Part shown: positions 17,301 through 25,863 of the stretch, one piece after another | Layout: every line of letters begins with the position of its first letter | Position numbering within the stretch: position 1 is the stretch's first letter | Assembly (NCBI GenBank): GCA_021736385.1 | Contig: JAIPFY010000018.1 | Span: 1-49,954, forward strand | DNA: 49,954 nt | Source: Spirochaetia bacterium | Lineage (GTDB): Bacteria > Spirochaetota > Spirochaetia > CAKZLE01 | Direction: 5' to 3' | The notes under the pieces: model-generated | Seen by the model: the letters and a program-made list of their open reading frames with translations, nothing else | What the model was told of the DNA's origin: nothing | The model's database searches: none | Program-made: the position numbers and the translations under genes

Positions 17301-17801
17301 CAGCCGTGCAATCTGGTAGGGATCGTTCTCGGGTGCAGGACCATCCTCACCAAACGGGGGGAACCGATGGCGTTCGCCCAGATCGAGGATTTCAACGGTA
17401 AGATCGAACTGATCTTCTTCCCGAAGGTGTGGCAGAAGTACGGTCATCTGGTGACAGTCGACAGCATCCTCGGCTTCACCGGCAAGGTGGATACGGAGAA
17501 GGGAGAACCCAAGTATCTGGTAGATACGGTAGCTGACCCCTCCGAACTCAAACAGAGCGGTGTATCAGCCATCCATATCAGCATGGTGAAGCAGTTGTGT
17601 ACGACCGACAATCTCAACCACCTCAGAGATATCTTCCTCGATCACAGCGGTTCCTGCTCGATCATCATGCATCTGAGTGATGAGACCGGCGGCCCTGAGG
17701 TGGCGATCAAGGCCTCCGGTCAATTGAACATTGCCTTTTCCGATGATTGTATCGATATTATCAAACAGACCCCCATGGTAACCGAAGTATGGTACATGTA
17801 G
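14379..17801 (+). CDS. dnaE: DNA polymerase III alpha subunit
   Basis: This is the replicative polymerase subunit, 1140 residues. The N-terminal PHP domain has FVHLHNHTDFSLLDGA and ITDHGNMFG. The palm contains GPGRGSGAGSIVAYA and PDFDIDFCFERR, with two of the catalytic Asp residues. The fingers and tandem helix-hairpin-helix follow (YGLNGIKNVGSAAVEAI). A C-terminal OB fold (GIVLGCRTILTKRGEPMAF) completes the DnaE1 layout. GAGGG precedes the ATG. It is followed closely by the YggT gene and recG on the same strand. Nothing looks truncated. Confidence 0.97.
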   Translation: MTDFVHLHNHTDFSLLDGAAPIGRLVAKAKELGMQHLAITDHGNMFGALRFYTECRKQGIKPIIGCEFYIAPGSRLIKSGTEHGNKYYHMVLLATNEQGYKNLMLLSSKAYTEGFYYKPRIDDELLELHHEGLICTSACLAGEISVHLKNGDHELARQRALYYRDLFGADSYFLELQDHGIPDQKLVNPRMVKLSQETGIPLIATNDIHYVEQDDANAQDILICIGTNRKKHEQGRMKFATDQFYLKSGDEMAELFSYAPEAITNTLLIAQRCNLEIKFPGPLLPAFTIPEGFTSPEEYLTFLTNEGLKQRYEVITDEIRERADFELQVIISMEFTGYFLIVWDFIHWAKEHDIPVGPGRGSGAGSIVAYAMTITDIDPIKYSLLFERFLNPERVSMPDFDIDFCFERRLEVVDYVSRKYGEDRVAQIITFGTLKAKAVIKDVARVLDIPFSETNEISKLIPADPKMTISKAMEAEPKLQQLESKGGVYAELFDVSRRLEGLNRHCSTHAAGIVIGKDILTEYVPLYRDAKTGSISTQYTMDLLEECGLVKMDFLGLKTLTLIKNTVDLIRKRGIDIDIDKIPEDDRKTFAMLGEGQSSCIFQFESSGMQGILKDARPDTIEDLIALNALYRPGPMANIPKYVASKNGRQAIEYPHDDLAEPLKQTYGVIVYQEQVMQVAQIIGGFTLGKADIMRRAMGKKKVSVMNEMKADFIEGARKLGYREDFANYTFEMLEPFAGYGFNKSHAAAYSVVAYQTAYLKANYPVEFMAANLTNEINSPDKLTMYINETKSMGITILPPDINLSEQQFNVTDDKVVYGLNGIKNVGSAAVEAIVSERKKGGKFTTFMDYLNRVDLKAVNKKVLESLIQSGAFDSLGENRSTLLMNLEEITEFVAKRKAAEQYGQTSLFDIEEEESLGNFQMEEAEDLSMSEKLQLEKQLLGFYFSGHPMDEYREIWNRTVRVDLSRPEYLMDKQPCNLVGIVLGCRTILTKRGEPMAFAQIEDFNGKIELIFFPKVWQKYGHLVTVDSILGFTGKVDTEKGEPKYLVDTVADPSELKQSGVSAIHISMVKQLCTTDNLNHLRDIFLDHSGSCSIIMHLSDETGGPEVAIKASGQLNIAFSDDCIDIIKQTPMVTEVWYM

Positions 17802-17838
17802 TGTACGAATCATGGTATACTGTCTTTCAGGAGAACAT

Positions 17839-18432
17839 ATGCAAATAATCGCTTCACTCTTAAGTACGCTCCTCTCTCTCTACTCCATGGCCATCGTCAT
17901 CCGTATCGTACTCTCATGGGGGGGGATCGGTGAGGCCCGCTTCGGTTCGTTCTATCAGATGATCTCACGAATCACAGACCCGTACCTGAACCTGTTCAGA
18001 TACCTGCCGGGCACTCAGCGGGGGAATCTCGATTTCTCACCGCTCATCGCCATGGTCCTGCTCGGGATCGTGAGTAATATCCTGAGGATCGTAGCTGCCG
18101 AGGGCAGGATAACCATCGGACTGATCCTGGCACTGGTCACCAATGCCATCTGGTCGGTACTCTCCTTCTTCCTGTTCATCTTCATCCTGCTTGCTGTGGT
18201 GAGGATCGTCTATGAATACTACAGGAGTCCTACTGCCATCCAGTATATCTCCATCCTTGACAATCTGCTCCGGGGCTCTCAGGAGACGGTACACCGGCTG
18301 CTGTTCGGCGGGAAGGAGATCACGACCAAGACACTGCTCTTCAGTACTGCGGCAGCCTTCATCATCCTGCGCATGATCCTGAAGGTCATCTTCGTCTGGG
18401 GGACCTCAGCACTGGCATCTCTGCCTTTCTGA
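17839..18432 (+). CDS. YggT-family integral membrane protein
   Basis: The 197-residue protein has four or more hydrophobic segments: IIASLLSTLLSLYSMAIVI near the start, FSPLIAMVLLGIVSNIL, a long one in the middle (IWSVLSFFLFIFILLAVV) and one at the C-terminus (FIILRMILKVIFVW). The segment RITDPYLNLFRYLPG matches the YggT signature of two membrane helices with the conserved P-Y-L/P region. YggT proteins are linked to membrane protein insertion, osmotic or cation balance and, in some phyla, cell division; the exact role is not settled. CAGGAG precedes the chosen ATG; an upstream in-frame ATG lacks a binding site. Between dnaE and recG, probably co-transcribed. Confidence 0.75.
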   Translation: MQIIASLLSTLLSLYSMAIVIRIVLSWGGIGEARFGSFYQMISRITDPYLNLFRYLPGTQRGNLDFSPLIAMVLLGIVSNILRIVAAEGRITIGLILALVTNAIWSVLSFFLFIFILLAVVRIVYEYYRSPTAIQYISILDNLLRGSQETVHRLLFGGKEITTKTLLFSTAAAFIILRMILKVIFVWGTSALASLPF

Positions 18433-18455
18433 AGAAGGGATAAAGAAGCGATACG

Positions 18456-20558
18456 ATGTTTCTAGCGGAGCTTCGCACATCAGTAACCGAACTCAAAGGC
18501 GTAGGTCCTTCGATCGCGAAGGCCTACGCTTCACTGGGCATCTACTCCTACAAGGACCTCCTTGCCCATATACCCCGTACCTATGAAGACCGCCAGCATC
18601 CTGTCACCCTCGCACAGCTGCACCGGGAACCGTGCAGCGCATATGTCATCGTCGAGGTCATCGCTCATGAGTATATCGGGCACGGGTCGAAAAGGACCCT
18701 GAAGGTCATCGTCTCCGATGAGACCGCGGTTGCCTCGCTGCTGTGCTTCGGCAGGAACTTCCTCGAACGCATGCTTACCGTCGGCAGGCACTTTCATCTC
18801 TACGGGACCTTCTCACGCCACTTCGGCGAACTCCAGTGCAGCACCTTCGAGGTAGAACCCCGGCATCAGGCAGCAGAGCCCAAGCAGTTCGGCCTGCTCC
18901 TGCCGGTCTATGGACTTGCCTCCGGGCTCACCCAGAAGACCCTCAGACGCGATATCACCCATGTCCTGGAACAGAGCTGCCCCTACCTCGAAGAGGAGCT
19001 GCCCGAGGAGCTGATCAGCAGACACCGACTGCTCTCCTACCCGACCGCTTTACAGCAGATACACTTCCCGTCAGACTTCGCCCAGATGCATCTGGCACTC
19101 AAGACGCTCTCCTATACCGAGCTCTTCTATCTGCAGACTGCGATGCTCAGACGCGCAGCCGTACGCAGGGAGCAGAAACGCTCTGCTCATCTCTCACGTG
19201 CGGTCAATGACCATACCTCGTTCTCAGAACCCGACACGCTTGCCGGCAGGCTGGTCTCATCACTTCCCTTCAGTCTCACCGCAGACCAGGAGACGGTACT
19301 CGCTGAGATCGAACAGGACCTTTCGCAGCCCTATCCCATGAACCGTCTGCTCCAAGGCGATGTCGGATCAGGAAAGACCCTCACCGGGTTCATCTCGATC
19401 CTGCCGATCATCGAGTCCGGAGGACAGGCAGCCTTCATGGCTCCGACCGAACTGCTTGCCAAACAGCATGCAGAGAGTGCCGCCCGGTTTCTCGAACCAC
19501 TGGGAGTACGGATCGCCCTGCTCACCGGATCGGTATCGGCCAGACAGCGGAAGCTGCTGATCGCAGCTCTCGCATCAGGGGAGCTCGATCTGGTCATCGG
19601 TACCCATGCCCTGTTCTCCGATGATGTGAGGTTCAGGGATCTGCGGTATGTCATCATCGACGAACAGCAGCGGTTCGGGGTGGCTCAGCGGATATCGCTG
19701 ATGCAGAAGGGGATATCACCCCATCAGCTGCTGATGACAGCGACCCCCATCCCCCGTACGATGGCACTGACGGTCTTCGGGGACCTCGATATCTCGACGA
19801 TCAGGACCATGCCGCCTGGAAGGATGCCCGTGATCACCCATCTGGCCTCCGAGAAGAGCCGGGATCGGGTCTATCATGCGGTACGTGTCGAGTTCGAACG
19901 CGGACACCAGGCCTACTTCGTCTATCCGAGGATCGAGGCTTCTACCGATTCAGAACTGCGGGATGCCCAGTCGATGTATGAGTATCTGAGAACACAGCAG
20001 TATCCTGACAGAAAGGGGGGACTGATCCATTCACGGATCTCCGAGGATGAGAAGATCTCCATCATGCATCAGTTCCGGGACGGGGCATTGGATTATCTGG
20101 TCTCCACGAGTGTCGTCGAAGTGGGAGTCGATGTGGCGAATGCGACCTGCATGATCATCGAGCATGCTGAGCGTTTCGGTCTCTCAGCGCTCCATCAGCT
20201 CAGGGGCCGTGTCGGACGTGATGCCCATCAATCCTATGCCTTTCTCATCTATTCGAACGAGCTGCAAGAAGATGGGAAGAAGCGGCTGAAGGTGATGAAG
20301 GAGTCGCACGACGGGTTCGTCATCGCCGAGCAGGACCTGCTGATCAGAGGACCCGGGGAGCTCTCGGGTAAACGACAGTCAGGATACCTGGCTCTGATGT
20401 TCGCTGATATCATCAGGGATCTGGCACTGATGAAGAGTGCCCGCGAGGATGCCCGGATGATCCTGGATACCGATCAGTCACTCCTGAAGGCAGAATATGC
20501 ACCGATCAGAGCCCTGCTGACCCGCTGCCCGCCGTTTGATGACGGGTTCATCGAGTAG
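18456..20558 (+). CDS. recG: ATP-dependent DNA helicase RecG
   Basis: RecG remodels stalled replication forks and Holliday junctions. The 700 residues have an N-terminal wedge/OB region (GVGPSIAKAYASLGIYSYKD), then Walker A (QGDVGSGKTL), AFMAPTELLAKQHA (motif Ia), DEQQRFGV (motif II), MTATPIPRTMALT (motif III) and the C-terminal helicase lobe, including TSVVEVGVD, HQLRGRVGR and the family-specific RGPGELSG(K)RQSG. The usual DEQH is DEQQ here, a small deviation. The ATG lies 23 bases after the YggT stop. The stop sits 16 bases from that of the convergent amidohydrolase; a 12-base palindrome (TGCACTAGTGCA, 20571-20582) overlaps that junction. Confidence 0.96.
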   Translation: MFLAELRTSVTELKGVGPSIAKAYASLGIYSYKDLLAHIPRTYEDRQHPVTLAQLHREPCSAYVIVEVIAHEYIGHGSKRTLKVIVSDETAVASLLCFGRNFLERMLTVGRHFHLYGTFSRHFGELQCSTFEVEPRHQAAEPKQFGLLLPVYGLASGLTQKTLRRDITHVLEQSCPYLEEELPEELISRHRLLSYPTALQQIHFPSDFAQMHLALKTLSYTELFYLQTAMLRRAAVRREQKRSAHLSRAVNDHTSFSEPDTLAGRLVSSLPFSLTADQETVLAEIEQDLSQPYPMNRLLQGDVGSGKTLTGFISILPIIESGGQAAFMAPTELLAKQHAESAARFLEPLGVRIALLTGSVSARQRKLLIAALASGELDLVIGTHALFSDDVRFRDLRYVIIDEQQRFGVAQRISLMQKGISPHQLLMTATPIPRTMALTVFGDLDISTIRTMPPGRMPVITHLASEKSRDRVYHAVRVEFERGHQAYFVYPRIEASTDSELRDAQSMYEYLRTQQYPDRKGGLIHSRISEDEKISIMHQFRDGALDYLVSTSVVEVGVDVANATCMIIEHAERFGLSALHQLRGRVGRDAHQSYAFLIYSNELQEDGKKRLKVMKESHDGFVIAEQDLLIRGPGELSGKRQSGYLALMFADIIRDLALMKSAREDARMILDTDQSLLKAEYAPIRALLTRCPPFDDGFIE

Positions 20559-20574
20559 TCACCCCCCCCTTGCA

Positions 20575-21747
20575 CTAGTGCAGCACTTCCCCGAGCGCCA
20601 GAGAGACGAGCAGCAGAACACCGGTACGGATGACCTCATCGTTGAAGTCAAAATCCCCGGCATGCAGATGCGGTGCATCAGCACCGGTACCGAGCAGGAA
20701 CATGCAGCCCGGGACACGCTCAAGATAGAAGGCAAAATCCTCTGCAGTCATCGAATGGGATCCTGCAGGAAGATAGACCCCCGCACCAAGGGATCTCACG
20801 GCGGCCTGTCTGACCTCCTCGACCGCATCCGGATCATTGATCACCGGCAGATGGTATTTCCGTTCATACTGCAGATCGGTGATCACCTCGTACCGATCCT
20901 CGACCGATGAGAAGATCTGTCTGATCGCGGTCTCGATGCGGTCTCCTGCCGAACTCTCGGTATACCGGGTGGTCCCCGCGACCAGCGCTGCATCCGGTAT
21001 GATGTTGGTATTGGTCCCCCCGCTGATCATACAGACCGAAGCGACCCCTTCTTTCCTGGCCGAGAGCAGTTCATGCAGCTGCTGTATCCTCAGCACCGCA
21101 TAGGCTGCAGGGATCAGAGGGTTGTTTCCCTTCTCAGGGGCTGCACCATGAGTCGCCGTCCCCGCTATGGCGGCACGGAAGGTGTTGGCCGCGGCAAAGA
21201 GGATCCCAGGCTTTGACGAGACCGTCCCAAGGGGGATACCTGGCCAGTTGTGGAACCCATACACCCGCTCAAGCCCGTCACAGACACCTTTCTTCACCAG
21301 CTCAGCGCCAAGACAGGCCTCCTCCTCTCCAGGCTGGAAGATGCAGCGAACCGTACAGGGCAGAGAATCCCTGATACTCGAGAGGATCAGAGCAGCCCCC
21401 AGGAGGATGACCATGTGGCCATCATGGCCGCAGGCATGCATGACCCCTTCATGTGTGGAGGCATAGGGCAGAGAAGCTGACTCCTGCATCGGCAGCCCAT
21501 CCATGTCAGAACGGAAACCGATGACCCTGCCGGGATCCCTGCCGGGGATCTCGAAGACCAGATCGGTCCCGAGTTTGGGTCTCCAGAGGATGGGATCGAA
21601 GGGTGAGATGACCGAAGCGAGCAGTTCTCGTGTCTTGTGTTCGTTCCCCGCAGTCTCCGGGAAGCTATGCAGGAGATGCCTGAGCTCGATGAGCTCGGGC
21701 AGCAGGTCATCGAGCCTCTGTATGATCATATCTTTCTGTATCTTCAT
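20575..21747 (-). CDS. M20-family amidohydrolase (peptidase/deacylase)
   Basis: The 390-residue protein belongs to the M20D amidohydrolases, such as N-acyl amino acid or IAA-amino acid hydrolases, which cleave an amide bond using a dinuclear metal centre. Metal ligands are visible in RSDMDGLPM, HACGHDGHM and QPGEEEACLGAELV (Glu-Glu), with HNWPG and the C-terminal MTAEDFAFYLE. The substrate is unknown; indole-, hippurate- or acetyl-diaminopimelate-type activities are all possible. The ATG at 21747 is preferred, with a weak AAAGG upstream; a GTG at 21756 is also in frame. No signal peptide is seen, so it should be cytoplasmic. It stands alone, convergent to recG. Confidence 0.85.
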   Translation of the reverse strand: MKIQKDMIIQRLDDLLPELIELRHLLHSFPETAGNEHKTRELLASVISPFDPILWRPKLGTDLVFEIPGRDPGRVIGFRSDMDGLPMQESASLPYASTHEGVMHACGHDGHMVILLGAALILSSIRDSLPCTVRCIFQPGEEEACLGAELVKKGVCDGLERVYGFHNWPGIPLGTVSSKPGILFAAANTFRAAIAGTATHGAAPEKGNNPLIPAAYAVLRIQQLHELLSARKEGVASVCMISGGTNTNIIPDAALVAGTTRYTESSAGDRIETAIRQIFSSVEDRYEVITDLQYERKYHLPVINDPDAVEEVRQAAVRSLGAGVYLPAGSHSMTAEDFAFYLERVPGCMFLLGTGADAPHLHAGDFDFNDEVIRTGVLLLVSLALGEVLH

Positions 21748-21973
21748 CCGTACCACTACCTTTCATTTCTTTCTGCCAATCTCTCAGAGCCTTCATCCGT
21801 ATAACCGTACACACCTGCAGGAAGTGACAGCATTCCTGAGAACAGTGTACTACAGAAGCGGCCTCTGAAGGAAGATGCTGATCATTGCAAAGCCATTCCC
21901 TCCTGATCGATTGAACTTTTCTCTGTGAATAACTATCATAGACCCACAAGCACCGCAGCAGGAGGATCCATTC

Positions 21974-22531
21974 ATGCGTATTACCGGAGGAATCTATAAA
22001 GGCAGGACAGTCCTCTGTCCTCCCGGTGTCATTCGCCCGGCCATGGACCGGATGAGAGAATCGATGTTCTCCATTCTCGGGAACATCGAAGGCCTCTCGT
22101 TTCTGGATCTCTTCTCAGGTTCCGGCCTTGTAGGTCTGGAAGCAGCCTCACGCGGCTGCGAGCCGGTCTATCTTGTCGAGATGGACGGGAAGAAACGCAA
22201 GACGATCAACAGGAATATGAGCATGGTCGATTCAGAGATCCGACTCTACCTGATGAGCGTCCAGAAGTTCGCCCATCTTGCCCCGAGATCCTTCGATATC
22301 GTATATGCAGACCCGCCGTTCCCCATGAAGGGCAAACAGGCTCTTTCACTGAAGGTCGCAGAAGCTGATCTGGTCAAAGAGGATGGTCTGTACATCATCC
22401 ACTACCCGCGAGAGGATGATCTTGAGGACCGGATCGGTCCGCTCACCTGTTTTGATGAGCGCAAGTACGGAAGGTCCATGCTGCGCTTCTATCGCCATGA
22501 ACTGACATCAGATCCTGAACTCCTGGAGTGA
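21974..22531 (+). CDS. rsmD: 16S rRNA (guanine966-N2)-methyltransferase RsmD-type
   Basis: This enzyme adds a methyl group to a guanine of 16S rRNA during small-subunit assembly. The 185 residues begin with the RsmD-typical MRITGGIYKGR and continue with RMRESMFSIL, the SAM-binding FLDLFSGSGLVGLEA and the catalytic ADPPF motif (NPPY-like, for exocyclic amino groups). GGAGG lies upstream of the ATG. The next gene, a thioesterase, begins 6 bases after the stop and is probably co-transcribed. Confidence 0.88.
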   Translation: MRITGGIYKGRTVLCPPGVIRPAMDRMRESMFSILGNIEGLSFLDLFSGSGLVGLEAASRGCEPVYLVEMDGKKRKTINRNMSMVDSEIRLYLMSVQKFAHLAPRSFDIVYADPPFPMKGKQALSLKVAEADLVKEDGLYIIHYPREDDLEDRIGPLTCFDERKYGRSMLRFYRHELTSDPELLE

Positions 22532-22537
22532 TACCCC

Positions 22538-23311
22538 ATGTTTGACACCATACACACCGAATACCAGCACGTCCATACCTACGAACTCGACCGTTTCGAA
22601 TCTGCCAGCCTGTCCTATATCTTCCAGCTGATGCAGGAGGCCGCTGCCGGCCACTCAAGCGAGTACCACCTGACAGTCTCCGATCTGAAGCAGCAGCAGA
22701 AGACCTGGGTCGTCACCAAACAGCGAGTCAGAGTACACCGGTACCCCCGATGGAAGGAGCAGCTGCGCATCGAGACCTGGGTCACCACTCCCACGAGGAT
22801 CGTCTCCCCGAGAAGCTTCCGCGCCTTCGACGCGGACGGTGAGCTGATCTTCGAAGGCCTCACCTACTGGTGCATCATCGATCTTGATCGTCACCGACCG
22901 GTCCCCATCGCAGCGGTCGCACCGTTTACCGGTATCGGACATCCTGACCGGAAGGTCACCGAACCGATCGGCAAGCCGGGACCGGTGCCCGAGGAGTATC
23001 CCCTCAGCTATGAGTACCAGCCAAGGATACTCTACCGTGATACCGATAACAACGGACACGTGAACAACGGGATCTACTGCGACTGGTGTCTTGATTCGCT
23101 TCCCGCTGCCGTCCGCGATGCACTCAATCCCGAGGTCTTCGAGATCCACTACATCAGTGAGACCTATGAGCATGAGCAGGTGACGGTGAGAACCAGCACT
23201 GCAGATGATCACCGGCAGTGCTACCACCGGATCTTCGCAGAACGGGAGGGACGTGAGGTACAGGTGGCAACGGCAAAGAGTGTATGGGATCGACGCGAGA
23301 AGCTGCTCTGA
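22538..23311 (+). CDS. Acyl-ACP thioesterase (double hotdog)
   Basis: The 257-residue protein resembles bacterial and plant FatA/FatB acyl-ACP thioesterases, which release free fatty acids from acyl carrier protein. Two hotdog units are suggested: the first with LMQEAAAGHSSEY and TWVVTKQRVRVHRYPRW, and the second with RDTDNNGHVNNGIYCDWC, whose Asp, Asn and His form the catalytic set. The catalytic Cys seen in many plant enzymes is not obvious. It follows rsmD closely and is convergent with a HAD phosphatase 4 bases away. Chain-length preference cannot be read. Confidence 0.83.
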   Translation: MFDTIHTEYQHVHTYELDRFESASLSYIFQLMQEAAAGHSSEYHLTVSDLKQQQKTWVVTKQRVRVHRYPRWKEQLRIETWVTTPTRIVSPRSFRAFDADGELIFEGLTYWCIIDLDRHRPVPIAAVAPFTGIGHPDRKVTEPIGKPGPVPEEYPLSYEYQPRILYRDTDNNGHVNNGIYCDWCLDSLPAAVRDALNPEVFEIHYISETYEHEQVTVRTSTADDHRQCYHRIFAEREGREVQVATAKSVWDRREKLL

Positions 23312-23315
23312 AGTG

Positions 23316-24020
23316 CTATGGGAAGAGCGAACGGTCGATCATGGCAAAGTCATCGATGAATCGATCGACTCCGCCATGTTCCCTGAGCCGGGCATGCTGC
23401 CCGGTGTCCTCTCCGGTGACGATGATAGAACCGAATCCTGCCGCAACAGCAGCACGTACCCCGTAGAAGGAGTCCTCCACACAGACAAGCTCCTGCGGGG
23501 GGAACCCCAGATTCGCCGCTGCCTTCAGGTAGATGTCCGGCTCGGGTTTGTTCCTGATGTGTCCGTCATCATAGACGATCCGATCAGCATCGAACCAATG
23601 AGCGAGGGAGAAGTAGTCGAAGAAGAACTCGACGTTCTCGATCTCTGAGGCGGTGGCGATGGTCATGGGGACCCTGCGCACCTTCAGCTCATCAAGCAGA
23701 TCCTTCACCCCGGGGGCCAGCACGAAACGCTGCGGGTTCTGCCGGCAGATCTTGCGGTAGATCCGCTCCTTCTCCCTCGAGAGCTCGGCGACCTGCTGTG
23801 CAGACACTTCATGACCGAGCAGCATCTCGATGATGGCCCGGGTGGTCTTCCCATGGATCGTACGGTAGTACCCCGTACGGTCCACAGGCCTGCCCAGTTC
23901 CTTCGAGAATGCGATCCATGCATCCTCATGAAACAGATTGTCCCAGATCAGAGTGCCGTTGAAGTCAAAGACCACACCGCTGTAGGGACCGTCTCCCGAT
24001 ATGAGGGAGCTCTCACTCAT
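23316..24020 (-). CDS. HAD-superfamily phosphatase (beta-phosphoglucomutase/phosphatase-like)
   Basis: This 234-residue protein has the HAD core in order: FDFNGTLIW (motif I with nucleophile Asp and general acid position changed to Asn, i.e. DFNGT rather than DxDGT), the alpha-helical cap, TIATASEIENV (motif II), KPEPDIYLKAA (motif III Lys) and CVEDSFYGVRAA (motif IV acidic pair). DFNGT is frequent in one sugar-phosphatase subgroup. The substrate is unknown. Several ATGs are possible; that at 24020 is chosen because it overlaps the aspS stop (ATGAGTGA). Coupled to aspS. Confidence 0.8.
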   Translation of the reverse strand: MSESSLISGDGPYSGVVFDFNGTLIWDNLFHEDAWIAFSKELGRPVDRTGYYRTIHGKTTRAIIEMLLGHEVSAQQVAELSREKERIYRKICRQNPQRFVLAPGVKDLLDELKVRRVPMTIATASEIENVEFFFDYFSLAHWFDADRIVYDDGHIRNKPEPDIYLKAAANLGFPPQELVCVEDSFYGVRAAVAAGFGSIIVTGEDTGQHARLREHGGVDRFIDDFAMIDRSLFP

Positions 24021-25806
24021 CCTCATCGTCATCCATGAGAAAGACTTCGATGGAGAGCTCTTCGAGCTGCTCCTCTGACACCTGATTCGGTGCCTCTGTC
24101 ATCATATCGGTAGCCTTCTGGGTCTTGGGAAACGCTATGACATCTCTGATCGAGTCGGTCCCGAGCAGCAGCATCATGATACGATCCAGCCCGAGAGCCA
24201 GCCCGCCGTGCGGGGGTGCCCCGTACTGCAGGGCATCCAGCAGGAAGCCGAACTTCTCCTTCGCCTCCTGCTCATCGATCCCGAGCAGAGAGAAGATCTT
24301 CTGCTGGGTCGCATGGTCGTGAATACGGATACTCCCCCCTCCGATCTCACTTCCGTTGAGGACCAGGTCATAGGCATCCGATATGATGGAGATCACATCC
24401 TCAGGTGACTGGTCGAGTTTATGGAGCTCTTCTGCTTTTGGTGCGGTGAACGGATGGTGCACCGGTGTGGGATTCCCGTCATCATCCTTCTCGAAGAGCG
24501 GGAAATCGACGACCCAGGTAAAGGCGAACGCATCGTCTCTGATGAGCTTCAGCCGTTTGGCGAAGTGGGTCCTCAGTGCTGCAAGACAGTTGCATACGAT
24601 CTTCTGCGTATCTGCGAGGAAGATGATCACATCACCGACCTGGGCATCCATCCGCTCATACAGATGCTGAGCCTCCTCTTCCGAGAAGAACTTGATGATG
24701 GGAGACTGCGGACCGCTCTCGTTCATGCGGATCCAGGCGACTCCCTTGCCGCGGTACGGTTTCACGAACGGGGTCATGGCATCAAGGTCCTTACGGGTGA
24801 GTTCCTCAGAGTACCCCTTCAGGTTGATCGCCCTGACACAGCCGCCCTGATCGATCGCCCGACGGAAGACCCCGAAGCCGGTCTGTGCGAGAATGTCAGT
24901 GATGTCTGTGATCTCCAGTCCGAATCTCAGGTCCGGGGCATCAGAACCATAGCGGAGCATCGCCTCCTGATAGCTGATCCGGGGCAGCGGCAGCTGCAGC
25001 TCCACGCCTTTGAGTTCCCTCATCAAGGTGCTGAACAGCCCCTCGAGCAGTCCCATGATATCGTCACTGTTGATGAACGACATCTCAAGGTCCACCTGAG
25101 TGAATTCCGGCTGCCGGTCGGCACGGAGGTCCTCATCCCTGAAGCATTTGGCGATCTGGAAGTACCGGTCGAACCCTGAGACCATCAGTGCCTGCTTGTA
25201 GAGCTGCGGACTCTGGGGCAGAGCATAGAACTTGCCGGGATTCACCCTGCTCGGGACCAGATAGTCTCTGGCTCCTTCGGGAGTCGATCGTCCGAGGATC
25301 GGGGTCTCCACCTCGACGAACTCAAGTTCGGTGAGGTAGGATCGGATCAGTGACGCCGCCCTGCTCCTGAAGATCATCTTCTTCTGCAGTTCAGGGTTCC
25401 TCAAGTCCAGATAGCGATATTTCAGTCGGGTCTCAGCATGCACACTGCTGGTGTGCAGCACATCGAAGGGAGTGGTCTTCGATGTGTTGAGCAGTTCGAA
25501 CTCACGTACATAGACATCAAGTTCCCCGGTCTCGATGGAAGGATTCTCCATGCCCTCGGGGCGTCTGCGCACCTCACCGCGGATCGCGATGGTGAACTGA
25601 TTGCGCAGGGTATGCGCTATCGTATGGGCCTCAGAAGAGAACTCCGGGTCGAAGACGATCTGTGTCATACCCCATCGGTCATAGAGGTCTATGAAGGTCA
25701 CGCCCCCATGGTCACGGTAGCTGCCGACCCATCCGTTCAGGATGACACTCGTTCCGATGTCTGATTCCCGCAGTGCACCGCAGGTGTGTGTCCTTCTCAA
25801 TCTCAT
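24013..25806 (-). CDS. aspS: Aspartyl-tRNA synthetase, predicted non-discriminating
   Basis: The enzyme charges tRNA with Asp. The 597 residues show the bacterial type: N-terminal OB anticodon-binding fold (NGWVGSYRDHGGVTFIDLYDR), class II motif 2 (FRDEDLRADRQPEFTQVDLE), a GAD insertion and motif 3 (GGLALGLDRIMM). In the anticodon domain, His33 in RDHG and Gly85 in RPEG occupy the positions that are His and Gly in non-discriminating enzymes such as that of Pseudomonas, but Leu and Lys in the Asp-only E. coli enzyme. This enzyme would therefore also charge tRNA(Asn) with Asp. The gatC-gatA-gatB genes, which correct Asp-tRNA(Asn), lie directly upstream. GGGAG lies before the ATG. Confidence 0.93.
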   Translation of the reverse strand: MRLRRTHTCGALRESDIGTSVILNGWVGSYRDHGGVTFIDLYDRWGMTQIVFDPEFSSEAHTIAHTLRNQFTIAIRGEVRRRPEGMENPSIETGELDVYVREFELLNTSKTTPFDVLHTSSVHAETRLKYRYLDLRNPELQKKMIFRSRAASLIRSYLTELEFVEVETPILGRSTPEGARDYLVPSRVNPGKFYALPQSPQLYKQALMVSGFDRYFQIAKCFRDEDLRADRQPEFTQVDLEMSFINSDDIMGLLEGLFSTLMRELKGVELQLPLPRISYQEAMLRYGSDAPDLRFGLEITDITDILAQTGFGVFRRAIDQGGCVRAINLKGYSEELTRKDLDAMTPFVKPYRGKGVAWIRMNESGPQSPIIKFFSEEEAQHLYERMDAQVGDVIIFLADTQKIVCNCLAALRTHFAKRLKLIRDDAFAFTWVVDFPLFEKDDDGNPTPVHHPFTAPKAEELHKLDQSPEDVISIISDAYDLVLNGSEIGGGSIRIHDHATQQKIFSLLGIDEQEAKEKFGFLLDALQYGAPPHGGLALGLDRIMMLLLGTDSIRDVIAFPKTQKATDMMTEAPNQVSEEQLEELSIEVFLMDDDEDE

Positions 25807-25863
25807 GTGTGTTTTCTCCCATTGTATCGCTATCTGTGTATCACAGTATGTCTCGTTGTCGTA